Part shown: one piece after another, positions 36,201-43,559 of the stretch
Layout of the letters: each line of letters begins with the position of its first letter
How positions within the stretch are numbered: the stretch's first letter is position 1
Assembly: GCA_024401535.1 (NCBI GenBank)
Contig: JAKSKX010000005.1
Span: 1-64,000, forward strand
Origin: Paludibacteraceae bacterium
Lineage (GTDB): Bacteria > Bacteroidota > Bacteroidia > Bacteroidales > Paludibacteraceae
Direction: 5' to 3'
Length of the DNA stretch: 64,000 nt
The notes under the pieces: model-generated
Told to the model about the DNA's origin: nothing
The model's database searches: none
Seen by the model: the letters and a program-made list of their open reading frames with translations, nothing else
Made by a program: the position numbers and the translations under genes

Positions 36201-36560
36201 GATTACGATTGTCTTGTTGCTTGACACTTCAAATCTGTCTTCGCAGATAGTTACGCGAACCATGTGTGTAATAGTCCAGAACAGGAACAGAATAGTCAGC
36301 GCACTCATTGTTGCCGAGAATATGTTCACCATTTTGGCTACTTCGCTTGCTTCACTTGCAAAAAGTATGAAGAAACGAGCCATCAACATAAAGAAAGGTG
36401 CTCCAGGCGGGTGTCCTATCTCCATTTTATCTGCGGTACTGATAAACTCTCCGCAGTCCCAAAAGCTTGCTGTCGGCTCTATCGTAAGCAGATAAACTAC
36501 TAACGATATAGCAAAAACAACCCAACCAGTCAAGTTGTTGATAAACTGAAATCGTTTCAT
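33225..36560 (-). CDS. DUF2723 membrane protein, PMT-like glycosyltransferase
   Basis: 1111 residues. The first 660 or so hold about 12 membrane helices with the N-terminal loop FWDCGEFISTADKMEIGHPPGAP. Its acidic and proline motif recalls protein O-mannosyltransferase-type GT-C enzymes. Soluble periplasmic segments follow. The tail (about 990-1100) has TPR-like helices (DSAIAVLDKCMEELPTYNVYADYSNVRISNMYLGLGEIEKGKAL in parts). In Bacteroidota, DUF2723 proteins are candidates for protein O-glycosylation of exported proteins, with function inferred from fold. It is coupled to a NodB deacetylase. The -7 box is at 36610-36617. Confidence 0.88.
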   Translation of the reverse strand: MKRFQFINNLTGWVVFAISLVVYLLTIEPTASFWDCGEFISTADKMEIGHPPGAPFFMLMARFFILFASEASEVAKMVNIFSATMSALTILFLFWTITHMVRVTICEDRFEVSSNKTIVIMSCGVIGALAYTFSDTFWFSAVEAEVYASSSMFTAVVFWAILKWEDIADKPYANRWLVLIAYLMGLSIGVHLLNLLSIPALVLVYYFRKNKNTTTKGIIYSLIFSCFLLAVILYGVVPGFVTTAGWFELFFVNTLGCSFNTGTVIYSVVLIACLIYGIYITFNKGDELTTKQIAFFVASVVLLGIPFFGTHIFLGIVLTIGLAAFLFYSQNSNVIKKPVVLLNTIMICLTVILLGYSTYAVLIIRSCANPTMDQNSPDDVFALKSYLNRDQYGDTPLLYGESYASEYKRTRSGTVAYDEGYNLYAKAIKKNENEADKYIVYDTKKTYQYQSQFQMLFPRMHSKQQSHVKAYKSWGGVNDKNIIRADNGKKIAAPTQADNMQFFFTYQVGFMYWRYFMWNFVGRQNDIQGHGEITNGNWISGIPFIDNLLVGDQESLPDIMKENRGRNTYYFLPLILGIFGILSQFSRGKKGMQSFWLTLVLFVMTGLAIVVYLNQTPYQPRERDYAYAGSFYAFCIWIGFGVLYIAQLLNQIISNKKICAVIALAMSSSVPTVLAVQNWDDHDRSGRFICRDYGANYLRSIPSQGIIFTNGDNDTFPLWYNQEVEGEGTDKRVGNLSYLQMDWYVDQMQNDAYDSKALPMGLKSADYSNGKLDVVYIDDKFESLTIDQAFEFMLNTNLSKNLGYRDNINILPTKKIIVPVDYDAVIAAGFKPTVDDIDTTGGVKKIKPMVLDFSGKNYLGKQDLFILDLIRSNKDWKTPIYFAVTVGSESYSEFESVEQRVENGRKFVDQNGKPVMGDYSYLRLEGMGYRVTPFKRIDAIDTDIMYDNMMNKFAWGNVKDPNTYMDENAMRMGKTFRHMFLRLADGLIAEGKKDSAIAVLDKCMEELPTYNVYADYSNVRISNMYLGLGEIEKGKALRDEITTTCKQYRDWFNKLSENQKKSASNDVAQYWSMYDSLNESAKRAEDTEYSDANTQTVNDFYRELAKYFSKR

Positions 36561-36609
36561 TTTTTAATTGTTGTTCTTATCTAATTATCCGAATTTACTA
36601 TTTAGTCTG

Positions 36610-36617
36610 CAAATATA
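36610..36617 (-). promoter_or_regulatory. -7 box for the DUF2723-NodB-purD unit
   Basis: Minus-strand TATATTTG matches TAnnTTTG, 50 bp before the ATG at 36560. Confidence 0.65.
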
Positions 36618-36657
36618 GACATTTTTTTTCAATTTCTGGTTACTTGTTGCCTATATT

Positions 36658-37179
36658 CTAATATCCCCACGATTTTATAATTGAATCTGCCTTTACTTTC
36701 TCGATTTCTTCGACGCTAATGACCAATAAAGTTCTTTCTTTAGATGCGGAGTCTACAAAGAATCCATTATATTCATATTGCAAGCATTTCTTTTTATCGA
36801 AATGATAGGATATTTTTAATGTGGCATTAAGGTGCCCGTCAATAGTATTGTATAGTTCTTTGCTTTGGTAGGTGTCAGATTCAGAAAAAATAGTGTCGTT
36901 TCTTATTTCTATTCTTTTGCATATTGATTCTGATGATTCAGTTCTGGACTTTTCCCAGATTATGCATCCGTAATTTTCCTTAGGACTGGTAGGTGTAATT
37001 TCTATCATTTTGAATTCGTCTGTTAGTGGAGTCAGTCCAATTATTTCCCTCTCTTTATTGAATGATTGGCCATATTTGTCTATGGTATTTTGTGACAATC
37101 TGTTGTCATAGAAGCATGAGGGGAAGTGAATTGAAGTAAAAGAAAATGCGATGAAAAGGAACTTTTTTAGCTGTATCAT
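36658..37179 (-). CDS. Hypothetical lipoprotein
   Basis: 173 residues with an N-terminal hydrophobic segment ending IHFPSC (candidate lipidated Cys22). The remainder is polar, beta-rich and mentions no family I know. It lies alone between metK (with a terminator) and the DUF2723 gene. The cysteine could be chance, in which case it is a simple exported protein. Confidence 0.65.
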   Translation of the reverse strand: MIQLKKFLFIAFSFTSIHFPSCFYDNRLSQNTIDKYGQSFNKEREIIGLTPLTDEFKMIEITPTSPKENYGCIIWEKSRTESSESICKRIEIRNDTIFSESDTYQSKELYNTIDGHLNATLKISYHFDKKKCLQYEYNGFFVDSASKERTLLVISVEEIEKVKADSIIKSWGY

Positions 37180-37202
37180 TTCGTTTTGCTAATAAATAAA
37201 CG

Positions 37203-37228
37203 AAAGACGGACATAAATGCCCGTCTCT
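37203..37228 (-). terminator. Terminator downstream of metK
   Basis: GACGG/CCGTC arms with a T-rich stretch on the minus strand, 22 bp past the metK stop. The stem is short. Confidence 0.6.
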
Positions 37229-37249
37229 TTTATGGATTGTGGAGGATTT

Positions 37250-38506
37250 TTATTTGAAAAGTTTCTTCAAATCCTCGACTTTGTCGGTCTTTTCCCAAGT
37301 GAAAAGTTCGACCTCTTTCTTGTATTCCTTGCCGAAAGAGTCTGTGAATGTTTTTGTTACAACCTTCGGCTCACGGCCAAGATGTCCGTATGAAGCAGTT
37401 TCCAAGTACTTCGGCTCGCGAAGTTTTAGTCTGTCCTCGATAGCTTTAGGGCGGAAATCGAACAGTCCGCTTATTTGGATCTTTGTTGCGATTTCTCCGT
37501 CAGTAAGAGAAACAGTTGATGTTCCGTAAGTATTGATGTAAAGGTTCATAGGCTCGGCAACTCCGATAGCGTAGGCAACTTGAACAAGACACTCCTTAGC
37601 AATGCCTGCGGCTACAATGTTCTTTGCCAAGTGGCGAGCTGCGTAGGCTGCAGAACGGTCAACCTTGCTTGGGTCTTTGCCAGAGAAAGCGCCGCCTCCG
37701 TGTGCGCCCTTACCTCCGTATGTGTCAACAATGATTTTTCTGCCGGTCAAACCTGTATCTCCGTGAGGACCGCCGATAACGAACTTTCCTGTAGGGTTTA
37801 CGAACAGCTTGTAGTCGTTCTTGCTAAGCAGGTCTGCATAGACTTTGGAAATCTTTGCAACCTTTGGAAGTAGTATGTTCTTGACATCAGCTGTGATTTT
37901 ATCGACCATCTTTTCGTCTGTATCGAACTCGTCATGCTGAGTGCTGACGACGATATCGGCGATTCTTTTCACTTTGTTGTCGTCTCCATATTCCACAGTA
38001 ACCTGGCTCTTTGCATCCGGACGAAGGTAGGTCATTTCCTTTCCTTCCTTGCGAATGTCAGCAAGAACGCGAAGAATTGCGTGTGAAAGGTCAAGAGTTA
38101 TAGGCATGTAATTTTCTGTTTCGTCAGTGGCATATCCGAACATCATGCCCTGGTCTCCAGCTCCCTGCTCCTCGATGTTTTCGCGCTCGACACCACGGTT
38201 GATGTCTGCACTTTGGCTATGTAGCGCAGAGAATATGCCGCAAGACTCTGCATCGAACTTGTACTCTGACTTGGTGTAGCCAATCTTTGTGATTACTTCG
38301 CGAGCCACACGCTGATGATCGACTACAGCCGAACTCTTGATTTCGCCGGCTAGCACCACTTGACCTGTTGTGACAAGTGTTTCGCAAGCTACCTTGGAAT
38401 CCTTGTCTTGAGCAAGGTAGTTGTCCAAAATGGCATCGGAAATCTGGTCGGCCACTTTGTCTGGATGTCCCTCGGAAACACTCTCAGATGTAAAAAAGTA
38501 ACTCAT
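37250..38506 (-). CDS. metK: S-adenosylmethionine synthetase
   Basis: 418 residues from ATG 38506. The enzyme makes SAM from methionine and ATP. Landmarks are the opening [39 protein letters not shown], the P-loop-like [19 protein letters not shown], and ANPTGKF-type [18 protein letters not shown]. The frame stays open upstream for 91 codons through the leader, but the conserved N-terminus fixes the start at 38506. The 5' leader (38507-38668) carries a short Met-rich ORF and a terminator-like hairpin, pointing to attenuation in response to methionine or SAM. Confidence 0.97.
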   Translation of the reverse strand: MSYFFTSESVSEGHPDKVADQISDAILDNYLAQDKDSKVACETLVTTGQVVLAGEIKSSAVVDHQRVAREVITKIGYTKSEYKFDAESCGIFSALHSQSADINRGVERENIEEQGAGDQGMMFGYATDETENYMPITLDLSHAILRVLADIRKEGKEMTYLRPDAKSQVTVEYGDDNKVKRIADIVVSTQHDEFDTDEKMVDKITADVKNILLPKVAKISKVYADLLSKNDYKLFVNPTGKFVIGGPHGDTGLTGRKIIVDTYGGKGAHGGGAFSGKDPSKVDRSAAYAARHLAKNIVAAGIAKECLVQVAYAIGVAEPMNLYINTYGTSTVSLTDGEIATKIQISGLFDFRPKAIEDRLKLREPKYLETASYGHLGREPKVVTKTFTDSFGKEYKKEVELFTWEKTDKVEDLKKLFK

Positions 38507-38532
38507 AGTTTGTAATGATTTAACTATTAAAT

Positions 38533-38563
38533 AAAAAAACAGCTCCACCTTTTCGGCGTGCTG
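38533..38563 (-). terminator. Attenuator-like terminator in the metK leader
   Basis: On the minus strand CAGCACGCC, loop GAAAA, GGTGGAGCTG forms a stem of about eight pairs with one small internal loop, then seven U. It ends 27 nt before the metK ATG, so it lies inside the leader and not at a gene end. Confidence 0.7.
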
Positions 38564-38577
38564 CATCCATAAAATAA

Positions 38578-38625
38578 TTAAAAAATGTCTTTGCAGTTGA
38601 GAAGCATGTTTCTCATCTTTAGCAT
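38578..38625 (-). CDS. Candidate metK leader peptide, methionine-rich
   Basis: A 15-codon [18 protein letters not shown], with three Met codons in its first seven positions and one Cys. It lies about 43 nt into the predicted transcript, upstream of the attenuator-like hairpin. Codons 4-9 also form a small hairpin (GAGAA/UUCUC). The composition and position are those expected of a leader peptide that senses charged tRNA-Met. Translation is not shown, and the ribosome site is weak, as is common in this phylum. Confidence 0.45.
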   Translation of the reverse strand: MLKMRNMLLNCKDIF

Positions 38626-38674
38626 TTTTTATTGTGGTTGCAATCGCACAAATCCGTCCACGGTGTTTTCGACT

Positions 38675-38682
38675 GCAAAGAT
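38675..38682 (-). promoter_or_regulatory. -33/-7 promoter of metK
   Basis: Minus-strand TTTG (38701-38704), an 18-bp spacer, then TATCTTTG. It implies a start near 38668 and a leader of about 160 nt. Confidence 0.7.
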
Positions 38683-38976
38683 ACAACTTATTTTTTAATG
38701 CAAAGAATTTTTGAAGAAATTTGTTGGCCATAATTTGTGTTCCAGTTTTTGATGTTCTTTTTATACAGTCAAATTGCAAAAATGAAATTTCAGTTTGCCT
38801 TTCTTTTAGTCTGGAATAAGTCCAATGATTCTAATTTTGGTTTTTCTCTTCTGTGAGTCTTTTGGTTTAATTTGTAAGAAAAAACGTTAGCAACGAATAC
38901 TATTTTTATAGCCAACAAGTTTAAATTCATAAAAAAAGCAATTGTTGTCTAGTTTTGGGCTTTGGAACGTGTAGTT

Positions 38977-38992
38977 TGGCACGCTTTTTGCA
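38977..38992 (+). promoter_or_regulatory. Sigma-54 (RpoN) promoter
   Basis: TGGCACG-CTTT-TTGCA fits the sigma-54 consensus TGGCACG-N4-TTGCW without mismatch, with GG (38978-38979) and GC (38990-38991) separated by exactly 10 bp. An imperfect CAACAA...TTGTTG inverted repeat lies about 30-60 bp upstream, where an activator could bind. The start is expected near 39003. Confidence 0.85.
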
Positions 38993-39002
38993 TTGTAGTT
39001 AG

Positions 39003-39141
39003 TAGAGGTTTAAGCCAATTTGAGAAAACTGACTTGCCTTTTGTAGTTTAGTCCTAATATTAAATCCTTTCGCTGCGGGAAACCGTGGCAGTAAAAAGAG
39101 CGATAAGCATCTCGGTGTTGATTGTTCTTTTTATTTTTTTT
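39003..39141 (+). ncRNA. Candidate sigma-54-dependent small RNA
   Basis: From the predicted start, the transcript runs about 139 nt without a worthwhile ORF. It includes a CTGC-GG-GAAA-CC-GTG-GCAG hairpin at about 39073-39091. It ends in a 14-position stem (39098-39111 with 39114-39127, one mismatch, several G-U), followed by TTTTTATTTTTTTT. The next gene (39273) has its own sigma-A-type promoter at 39239-39246, so the unit is not simply its leader. I do not recognise a named RNA family. Confidence 0.65.
39098..39141 (+). terminator. Terminator of the sigma-54-driven RNA
   Basis: GAGCGATAAGCATC pairs with GGTGTTGATTGTTC over 13 of 14 positions, counting G-U; the innermost pairs open to form the loop. 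A T5-A-T8 tract follows. Confidence 0.8.
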
Positions 39142-39238
39142 GTTGACTATACTGTATATTTATATACATTATATGTTATAAAATCGACAATAAATTTAAA
39201 AAATGATGATTTTGTTTGCTATGTATTGGATTTTACTC

Positions 39239-39246
39239 TATATTTG
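39239..39246 (+). promoter_or_regulatory. -33/-7 promoter for the gene at 39273
   Basis: TATATTTG with TTTG about 20 bp upstream (39215-39218), 26 bp before the ATG. Confidence 0.7.
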
Positions 39247-39272
39247 CAAAATGGTTAACTATTTGACGGGTA

Positions 39273-40595
39273 ATGAGCAATAAATTACAGAACATATTTC
39301 TTACTTCTTTGGCTGTTTTGCCCATTGGAGTGATGGCTGTAGAGGATGGCAGCAGAGACTTCCCTTTTGTTGTGTCCTCTGTGAATGATTTGATTGCTCT
39401 GCAGAAAGCAGTTAACGGAGGAGTGTCTTATCACAAGGCTGAGTTGACTGAAGGTGCCGAAGGTGCATACTTTATATTGACTCAGGATATTGATTTGACA
39501 AAGAATGACCAGCTTCGCAAGCATGGTTGGACACCAATTGGTACTGAGGCAGTCCCTTTCAAGGGAAAATTCGACGGTAAGGGTAACAAGATCATTTTCG
39601 ACAGCAAAAAGAACAAAACTCCTTTTGTCTTGTTCGGTAATGCAGATAATGCCGAGATCAAGAATGTACTGTTGGACACAAAGAACAGCGAGGCGTTGGG
39701 AATAAACAATATCTGCCAGAATGAAGGAACTTCCGTAATATGTAGTTGCGCAGTGACAGATACAATGCCTTCTACTTGGTCGCAGTTCGCTCATTCAACA
39801 TATTCGCATTACGGTGTCAGCCAAGTAAAGGCGCGCGGTTATGAGAATGGCTCTTATGAGCACCCTTTTGTGATTGCTGATGAGATGGACTTCCTTCAGC
39901 TGAGCAAGGCAATTCGAGGTGGATCTCCGTACCATAATTCTGAAATGGAACTTGGCGGAAAGAACAGCCATTTCGTGCTTGGTGCAGATATCGATATGAA
40001 AAAACTTGTCAGCCGTGGCTATACAAGTTGGATTCCAATCGGAGCTCCAGACATGCCTTTCAAAGGACATTTCTCTGGAAACGGTCATAAAATCATAAAT
40101 CTTTCTATCATAACTCCTGATCAAAGTTATTTGGGCTTGTTTGGATATACAGATGGAGCGGTGATTGAAAACGTAGAGCTATATTCTGCAAGGATTGAAG
40201 CTAATTACGATGCAGGTTTCATAATCGGCTATGCGGCAAATTCTGAAGTAAGGAATTGTGTTGTTCAGGGCGAAATGAACGGTCACCGCTGGTTAGGTTC
40301 TATTTGCGGAGAGACCTATAACACACTTGTAGGAACTTGCGAGGTTGATTGTGACATCAAGGCCGGAAAGAATTCCTACTCAATAGGTGGAGTTGTGGGT
40401 GAAGCGATTAATCAGACTACAGTCTATCAGTGCATGGTTCAAGGTTCTGTGGCCGGTGCTGTTTCTGTGGGTGATATCTGCGGAACTTTGGAGGATAGCA
40501 ACATCTACTTGTGCTCTAAGAACAAGGTTGCAACATCCTCTCAGGAAGTGGAGCTTGTTGATTTGAACAAGAAATTGTTCCAGGTTAGCAAGTAA
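39273..40595 (+). CDS. Secreted GLUG-like protein with an internal duplication
   Basis: 440 residues with a signal peptide (about 1-22, ending GVMAVE). Two related modules are visible, at about 25-115 and 188-280. Each runs DFPF/HPFV...LIALQKAVNGG...YFILTQDIDL...WTPIG...PFKGKFDGKGNKI, and in the second module the same order is kept. This is the layout of secreted proteins with GLUG motifs and right-handed beta-helix tails. The C-terminal 150 residues continue as short hydrophobic repeats (SYLGLFGYTDGAVIENVEL and similar). The family is linked to adhesion or surface display, with function unproven. Single gene with its own promoter. Confidence 0.78.
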   Translation: MSNKLQNIFLTSLAVLPIGVMAVEDGSRDFPFVVSSVNDLIALQKAVNGGVSYHKAELTEGAEGAYFILTQDIDLTKNDQLRKHGWTPIGTEAVPFKGKFDGKGNKIIFDSKKNKTPFVLFGNADNAEIKNVLLDTKNSEALGINNICQNEGTSVICSCAVTDTMPSTWSQFAHSTYSHYGVSQVKARGYENGSYEHPFVIADEMDFLQLSKAIRGGSPYHNSEMELGGKNSHFVLGADIDMKKLVSRGYTSWIPIGAPDMPFKGHFSGNGHKIINLSIITPDQSYLGLFGYTDGAVIENVELYSARIEANYDAGFIIGYAANSEVRNCVVQGEMNGHRWLGSICGETYNTLVGTCEVDCDIKAGKNSYSIGGVVGEAINQTTVYQCMVQGSVAGAVSVGDICGTLEDSNIYLCSKNKVATSSQEVELVDLNKKLFQVSK

Positions 40596-40636
40596 TTAAG
40601 TTGACTTTTCATAATTATAGTTTTAGTTTGTTACCA

Positions 40637-40674
40637 AGTGGTTATTCTCGTGATTGAGAATGCCACTTTTTTTG
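40637..40674 (+). terminator. Terminator of the GLUG-like gene
   Basis: AGTGG-T-TATTCTC pairs with GAGAATG-CCACT, followed by seven T. Confidence 0.85.
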
Positions 40675-40727
40675 TGCTGTTCTGCTTATGGTGGTTGCGG
40701 AAATGTGCGATGAAATCGAGAAAAATT

Positions 40728-40758
40728 AAAGGAAGAGATTGCGGTCTCTTCCTTTTTT
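40728..40758. terminator. Bidirectional terminator
   Basis: AAAGGAAGAGA and TCTCTTCCTTT flank TTGCGG; T run on the plus side and A run on the minus side, 13 bp past the AlkD-like gene stop. Confidence 0.85.
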
Positions 40759-40770
40759 GTTGGTTTGGGG

Positions 40771-41430
40771 TTATGATGTGAATTCGATGTATGTTTTGAC
40801 TTCCTCTGTCAGCCATTTGCTTTTGGCGTCTGGTTGGTGGCTTATGGTTTCAAGGGCTGATTCGACTTGGAGTTTGTGGATTGGATAGGCTCGCTTGAGG
40901 AGACTGGCTATGCTGGAGATTTGTCTCTCGTTCAGCTGCTGCGTCTTTGTTTGGGATTCGGCTATGAGCGAGGTCACTGATTCGCTGTCACTGCCGCTTA
41001 GGAGCAGTCTGGAGGCTAGCGAGTAGCGGATATAGTCGAAGTATTCGCCTTCGTATGTTGATTCTATGATGCTCCAAGGGTTTGAGATACGTGTTAGGAG
41101 GTTGCGTGACAAGTATTCCGCGATTTCCTCGTTGAATGTGTCTTTGATGAGGTAGGGGATTACGGACTCGTCTATCGGGTGCATGATAATTGTCGCGAGT
41201 ATCATGGTCTCTCTCTGATGGAGGTTCCACAGGTTCATCGCAAGTTCATAGTCGGGCTCTATTTTGGCTGAAAGTTCCTTGAGCCTAGGGTATGTTACAC
41301 CGAATACGAGCTTGTAGCCGAGGTTGCGAAGCCTCTGCGCGGTGATGCCGTCCATCGAAAGCCTAAGCATTTCCTTGACTCTCCTTACTCGTTCCCTTAG
41401 TTCCAAATCTTTTGTGACCTTGTATTCCAT
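40771..41430 (-). CDS. AlkD-like HEAT-repeat DNA alkylation repair protein
   Basis: 219 residues, almost all helical. The N-terminus RRVKEMLRLSMDGITAQRLRNLGYKLVFGVTYPRLKELSAKIEPDYELAMNLW (in parts) matches the AlkD-type opening I recall from Bacteroidales. RETMILATIIMHP is the typical second HEAT block. AlkD proteins bind alkylated DNA and remove bases. The C-terminal half is more divergent, and the catalytic residues cannot be assigned by eye. The gene is transcribed away from the 42-bp repeat array. The -7 box is TAAATTTG on the minus strand at 41494-41501. Confidence 0.6.
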   Translation of the reverse strand: MEYKVTKDLELRERVRRVKEMLRLSMDGITAQRLRNLGYKLVFGVTYPRLKELSAKIEPDYELAMNLWNLHQRETMILATIIMHPIDESVIPYLIKDTFNEEIAEYLSRNLLTRISNPWSIIESTYEGEYFDYIRYSLASRLLLSGSDSESVTSLIAESQTKTQQLNERQISSIASLLKRAYPIHKLQVESALETISHQPDAKSKWLTEEVKTYIEFTS

Positions 41431-41493
41431 ATCTGTTTTCTTGTTTTCGTTAGTTTCTATGCCGGCTTACATCTTCAGCGGCAGTTGGTTCTG

Positions 41494-41501
41494 CAAATTT
41501 A
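41494..41501 (-). promoter_or_regulatory. -7 box for the AlkD-like gene
   Basis: Minus-strand TAAATTTG fits TAnnTTTG, 64 bp before the ATG. Confidence 0.5.
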
Positions 41502-41556
41502 GTCATTTTATCCGATACCTTATTATATATATATCTATTTTTTGCTCTATTTTTGG

Positions 41557-41892
41557 AAAAAGGCTTTTGTGGATTTACAAGAGGGGGATTTCTTGCGGAA
41601 AAGTCCTTTTGCACATCTACAAAACGTGTTTTCTAGTTGGAAAAGTCCTTTTGTACATCTACAAAACGGGTTTTCTTGTTGGAAAAGTCCTTTTGCACAT
41701 CTACAAAACGGGTTTTCTTGTTGGAAAAAGCCTTTTGTACATCTACAAATCGAGTTTTCTCGTTGGAAAAGTCCTCTTGCACATCTACAAATCGAGTTTT
41801 CTTGTTGGAAAAGTCCTTTTGTACATCTACAAATCGGGTTTTCTAGTTGGAAAAGTCCTCTTGCACATCTACAAATCGTGTTTTCCTTGCGT
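41557..41892 (+). repeat. 42-bp tandem repeat array, about eight copies
   Basis: Units begin at 41599, 41641, 41683, 41725, 41767, 41809 and 41851, with a degenerate unit before the first (41557-41598). The consensus is aaaagtccttttgtacatc followed by tacaaaacgggttttcttgttgg. In the first copies an inverted repeat TTTTGTN6ACAAAA is kept; later copies carry CTCTTG...CAAATCG instead. Since 42 is a multiple of three, all three forward frames stay open, which produces spurious ORFs. There are no unique spacers, so this is not a CRISPR array. Confidence 0.93.
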
Positions 41893-41991
41893 CAAGACCC
41901 TTTTTTATATGTCAGTTCGGTCTTTTACATAAAAAAACATCTTTTTTTTGATTTTTGTCAAGAATTTTCTTTGCGGAAAGAATTTTATTCG

Positions 41992-41999
41992 TATCTTTG
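41992..41999 (+). promoter_or_regulatory. -33/-7 promoter for the DUF6261-like gene
   Basis: TTTG (41970-41973), an 18-bp spacer, then TATCTTTG. The -33 region, tttgcggaaag, resembles the edge of the repeat array (cttgcggaaaag at 41592-41603). Confidence 0.7.
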
Positions 42000-42031
42000 C
42001 ACAAAATCGATTTTAAAATAAAAACAAAGTT

Positions 42032-43102
42032 ATGGCAGAAAAGTTAAACAAGACATACAGAGTCATCAACGTTGTCGGCAGCTCGTTCATCAAAAGACTA
42101 AGCAACGCCGACCACGCCCACTTCATGATGGAGTTCATCGACCTTTTGCCCATCGGACTCTACGACAACAAGCGCCCTCTACTTACACAGCTAGTAAATA
42201 ACGAGGTAGAGAACATCAACAACTGTCGCAAGAACCACAACAGGGAAGTCTATAACTCCAAAATCGGAATGCTAAAGAGCGTAATGTCAGCACTTTACCG
42301 CATTCTAGTTTCCGAGGCCAAGGCAGGCCACCAGGGTGCGGCCGTAGAGGTTCACTCGTACGAGGTTCGCGTGATGCCGGAAATCAAGAACAAGGGATAC
42401 CTTGAGGCTGTGAGCGGATTCCTGCACGCATGGGCCGGAACGGAAAGCCGTGCCGCCGAGGCTTTGGTCGATGACGCAAGAGACCTCTGCGAAGAGCTTC
42501 GCAACGTGGTCCAGTTCATGATGATGGAGGACCTTATGATAAAGAACATCGAGGCGCAGATTGTCTATCGCGAATCGACTGACGCACTTGTGTTCGACAT
42601 CATCGCCAAGGCCAGCATCGAGAACTACGAGCTGAGCCCGACTATCGAGAGCGAGGTTGAAAGACTTGAGCAGGTGAACGAATTCCTTGAGGCATGGATT
42701 GGATTCGTCGAGAGAATACGTATCTCTGTCAAGAACTCCGGACCGGAGCCAGGTGACGAGCCAGAGCCTCTTTCAACTGTAAAGGATCATAACTTCCCAG
42801 TGTCAGCATCAGAGAAAATTGACAGCGAGGAGGCAAAAATGAGCCGTTCCATCAGGGAAATGGTCTATAACAACATCAAGAGCGAGGACGGTGAGGCGAA
42901 AAACCCTAACGATGCCGCAACTCAGGAGGAAAGACAGGCCCTTTACCAGAAACAGCGCGCTCAGAAGCTTGACGCCTACGAAATCGCCGACCAGGTGATG
43001 AAGAATGTCGTTGCAAAGTACGGCTCAAACCTTACTGACGAGGAGCTTCAGAAGTACTCTCAGGAGGAGTATGCGCTTTTGACAGCTGATGAAGAGGAAT
43101 AA
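42032..43102 (+). CDS. Helical protein, DUF6261-like
   Basis: 356 residues, soluble, with no signal peptide. It is mostly helical through about residue 235 (KTYRVINVVGSSFIKRLSNADHAHFMMEFIDLLP at the start), then has an acidic linker (GPEPGDEPEP) and a highly charged helical tail. The opening pattern recalls DUF6261 of Bacteroidota, whose function is unknown; the assignment is tentative. It lies just after the 42-bp array, driven by a promoter at its edge, and 35 bp before ruvX. High use of C-ending codons sets it slightly apart from its AT-richer flanks. Confidence 0.65.
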   Translation: MAEKLNKTYRVINVVGSSFIKRLSNADHAHFMMEFIDLLPIGLYDNKRPLLTQLVNNEVENINNCRKNHNREVYNSKIGMLKSVMSALYRILVSEAKAGHQGAAVEVHSYEVRVMPEIKNKGYLEAVSGFLHAWAGTESRAAEALVDDARDLCEELRNVVQFMMMEDLMIKNIEAQIVYRESTDALVFDIIAKASIENYELSPTIESEVERLEQVNEFLEAWIGFVERIRISVKNSGPEPGDEPEPLSTVKDHNFPVSASEKIDSEEAKMSRSIREMVYNNIKSEDGEAKNPNDAATQEERQALYQKQRAQKLDAYEIADQVMKNVVAKYGSNLTDEELQKYSQEEYALLTADEEE

Positions 43103-43136
43103 CAAAAGACTGATTCTCAAACTATTATATTAAGCA

Positions 43137-43559
43137 ATGGGTCGAATAATTGCGATTGACTATGGCAAGAAAAGGATTGGCATAGCCGCGACTGACCCCT
43201 CTAAAATTATCGCCAACGGACTCACAACAGTGGGCCCTGGCGATATTTTTAAGTTTTTGGAGGACTATGTCGCAAAGGAAAGCGTCGAAACCATCGTCGT
43301 CGGACTGCCCAAGACTATGAGGGGCGAAGCCAGCGAAAGCATGAAGTACATAGAACCGTTCGTCAAGGGACTCAAGAACAAGTTCCCGAACATAAACGTC
43401 GAATACTTCGACGAAAGGTTCACTTCGGTACTTGCAAACCGCGCGATACTCGAGTCCGGCAAGGGCAGGAAGGAGCGCAGGGAAAACAAGGAGCTGGTCG
43501 ATATGGTATCGGCAACCATTATCCTGGAGGGATACATGGAGTCAATTCACAATTCATAA
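43137..43559 (+). CDS. ruvX: YqgF/RuvX-family Holliday junction resolvase-like nuclease
   Basis: 140 residues, standard length. The RNase H-like fold shows IAIDYGKKRIGIAATDP at the start, VVGLPKTMRGE in the middle, FDERFTS near 97, and LVDMVSATIILEGYM at the end with the last catalytic Asp. Family members process 16S/23S rRNA ends or resolve junctions; which applies here is not readable. It is followed by the heptamer-rich spacer before def. Confidence 0.93.
   Translation: MGRIIAIDYGKKRIGIAATDPSKIIANGLTTVGPGDIFKFLEDYVAKESVETIVVGLPKTMRGEASESMKYIEPFVKGLKNKFPNINVEYFDERFTSVLANRAILESGKGRKERRENKELVDMVSATIILEGYMESIHNS

Noticed and set aside
38507-38779. N-terminally extended MetK of 509 residues
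   Set aside because: The family N-terminus begins at 38506, and the extension reads through promoter and leader hairpins.
41557-41892. Possible CRISPR array
   Set aside because: Units are contiguous direct repeats with no unique spacers, and no cas genes are present.
41542-42021. Long forward ORFs (up to 202 codons) across the 42-bp repeats
   Set aside because: The unit length is a multiple of three, so all frames stay open by arithmetic. The peptides are low-complexity, lack start signals, and overlap each other.
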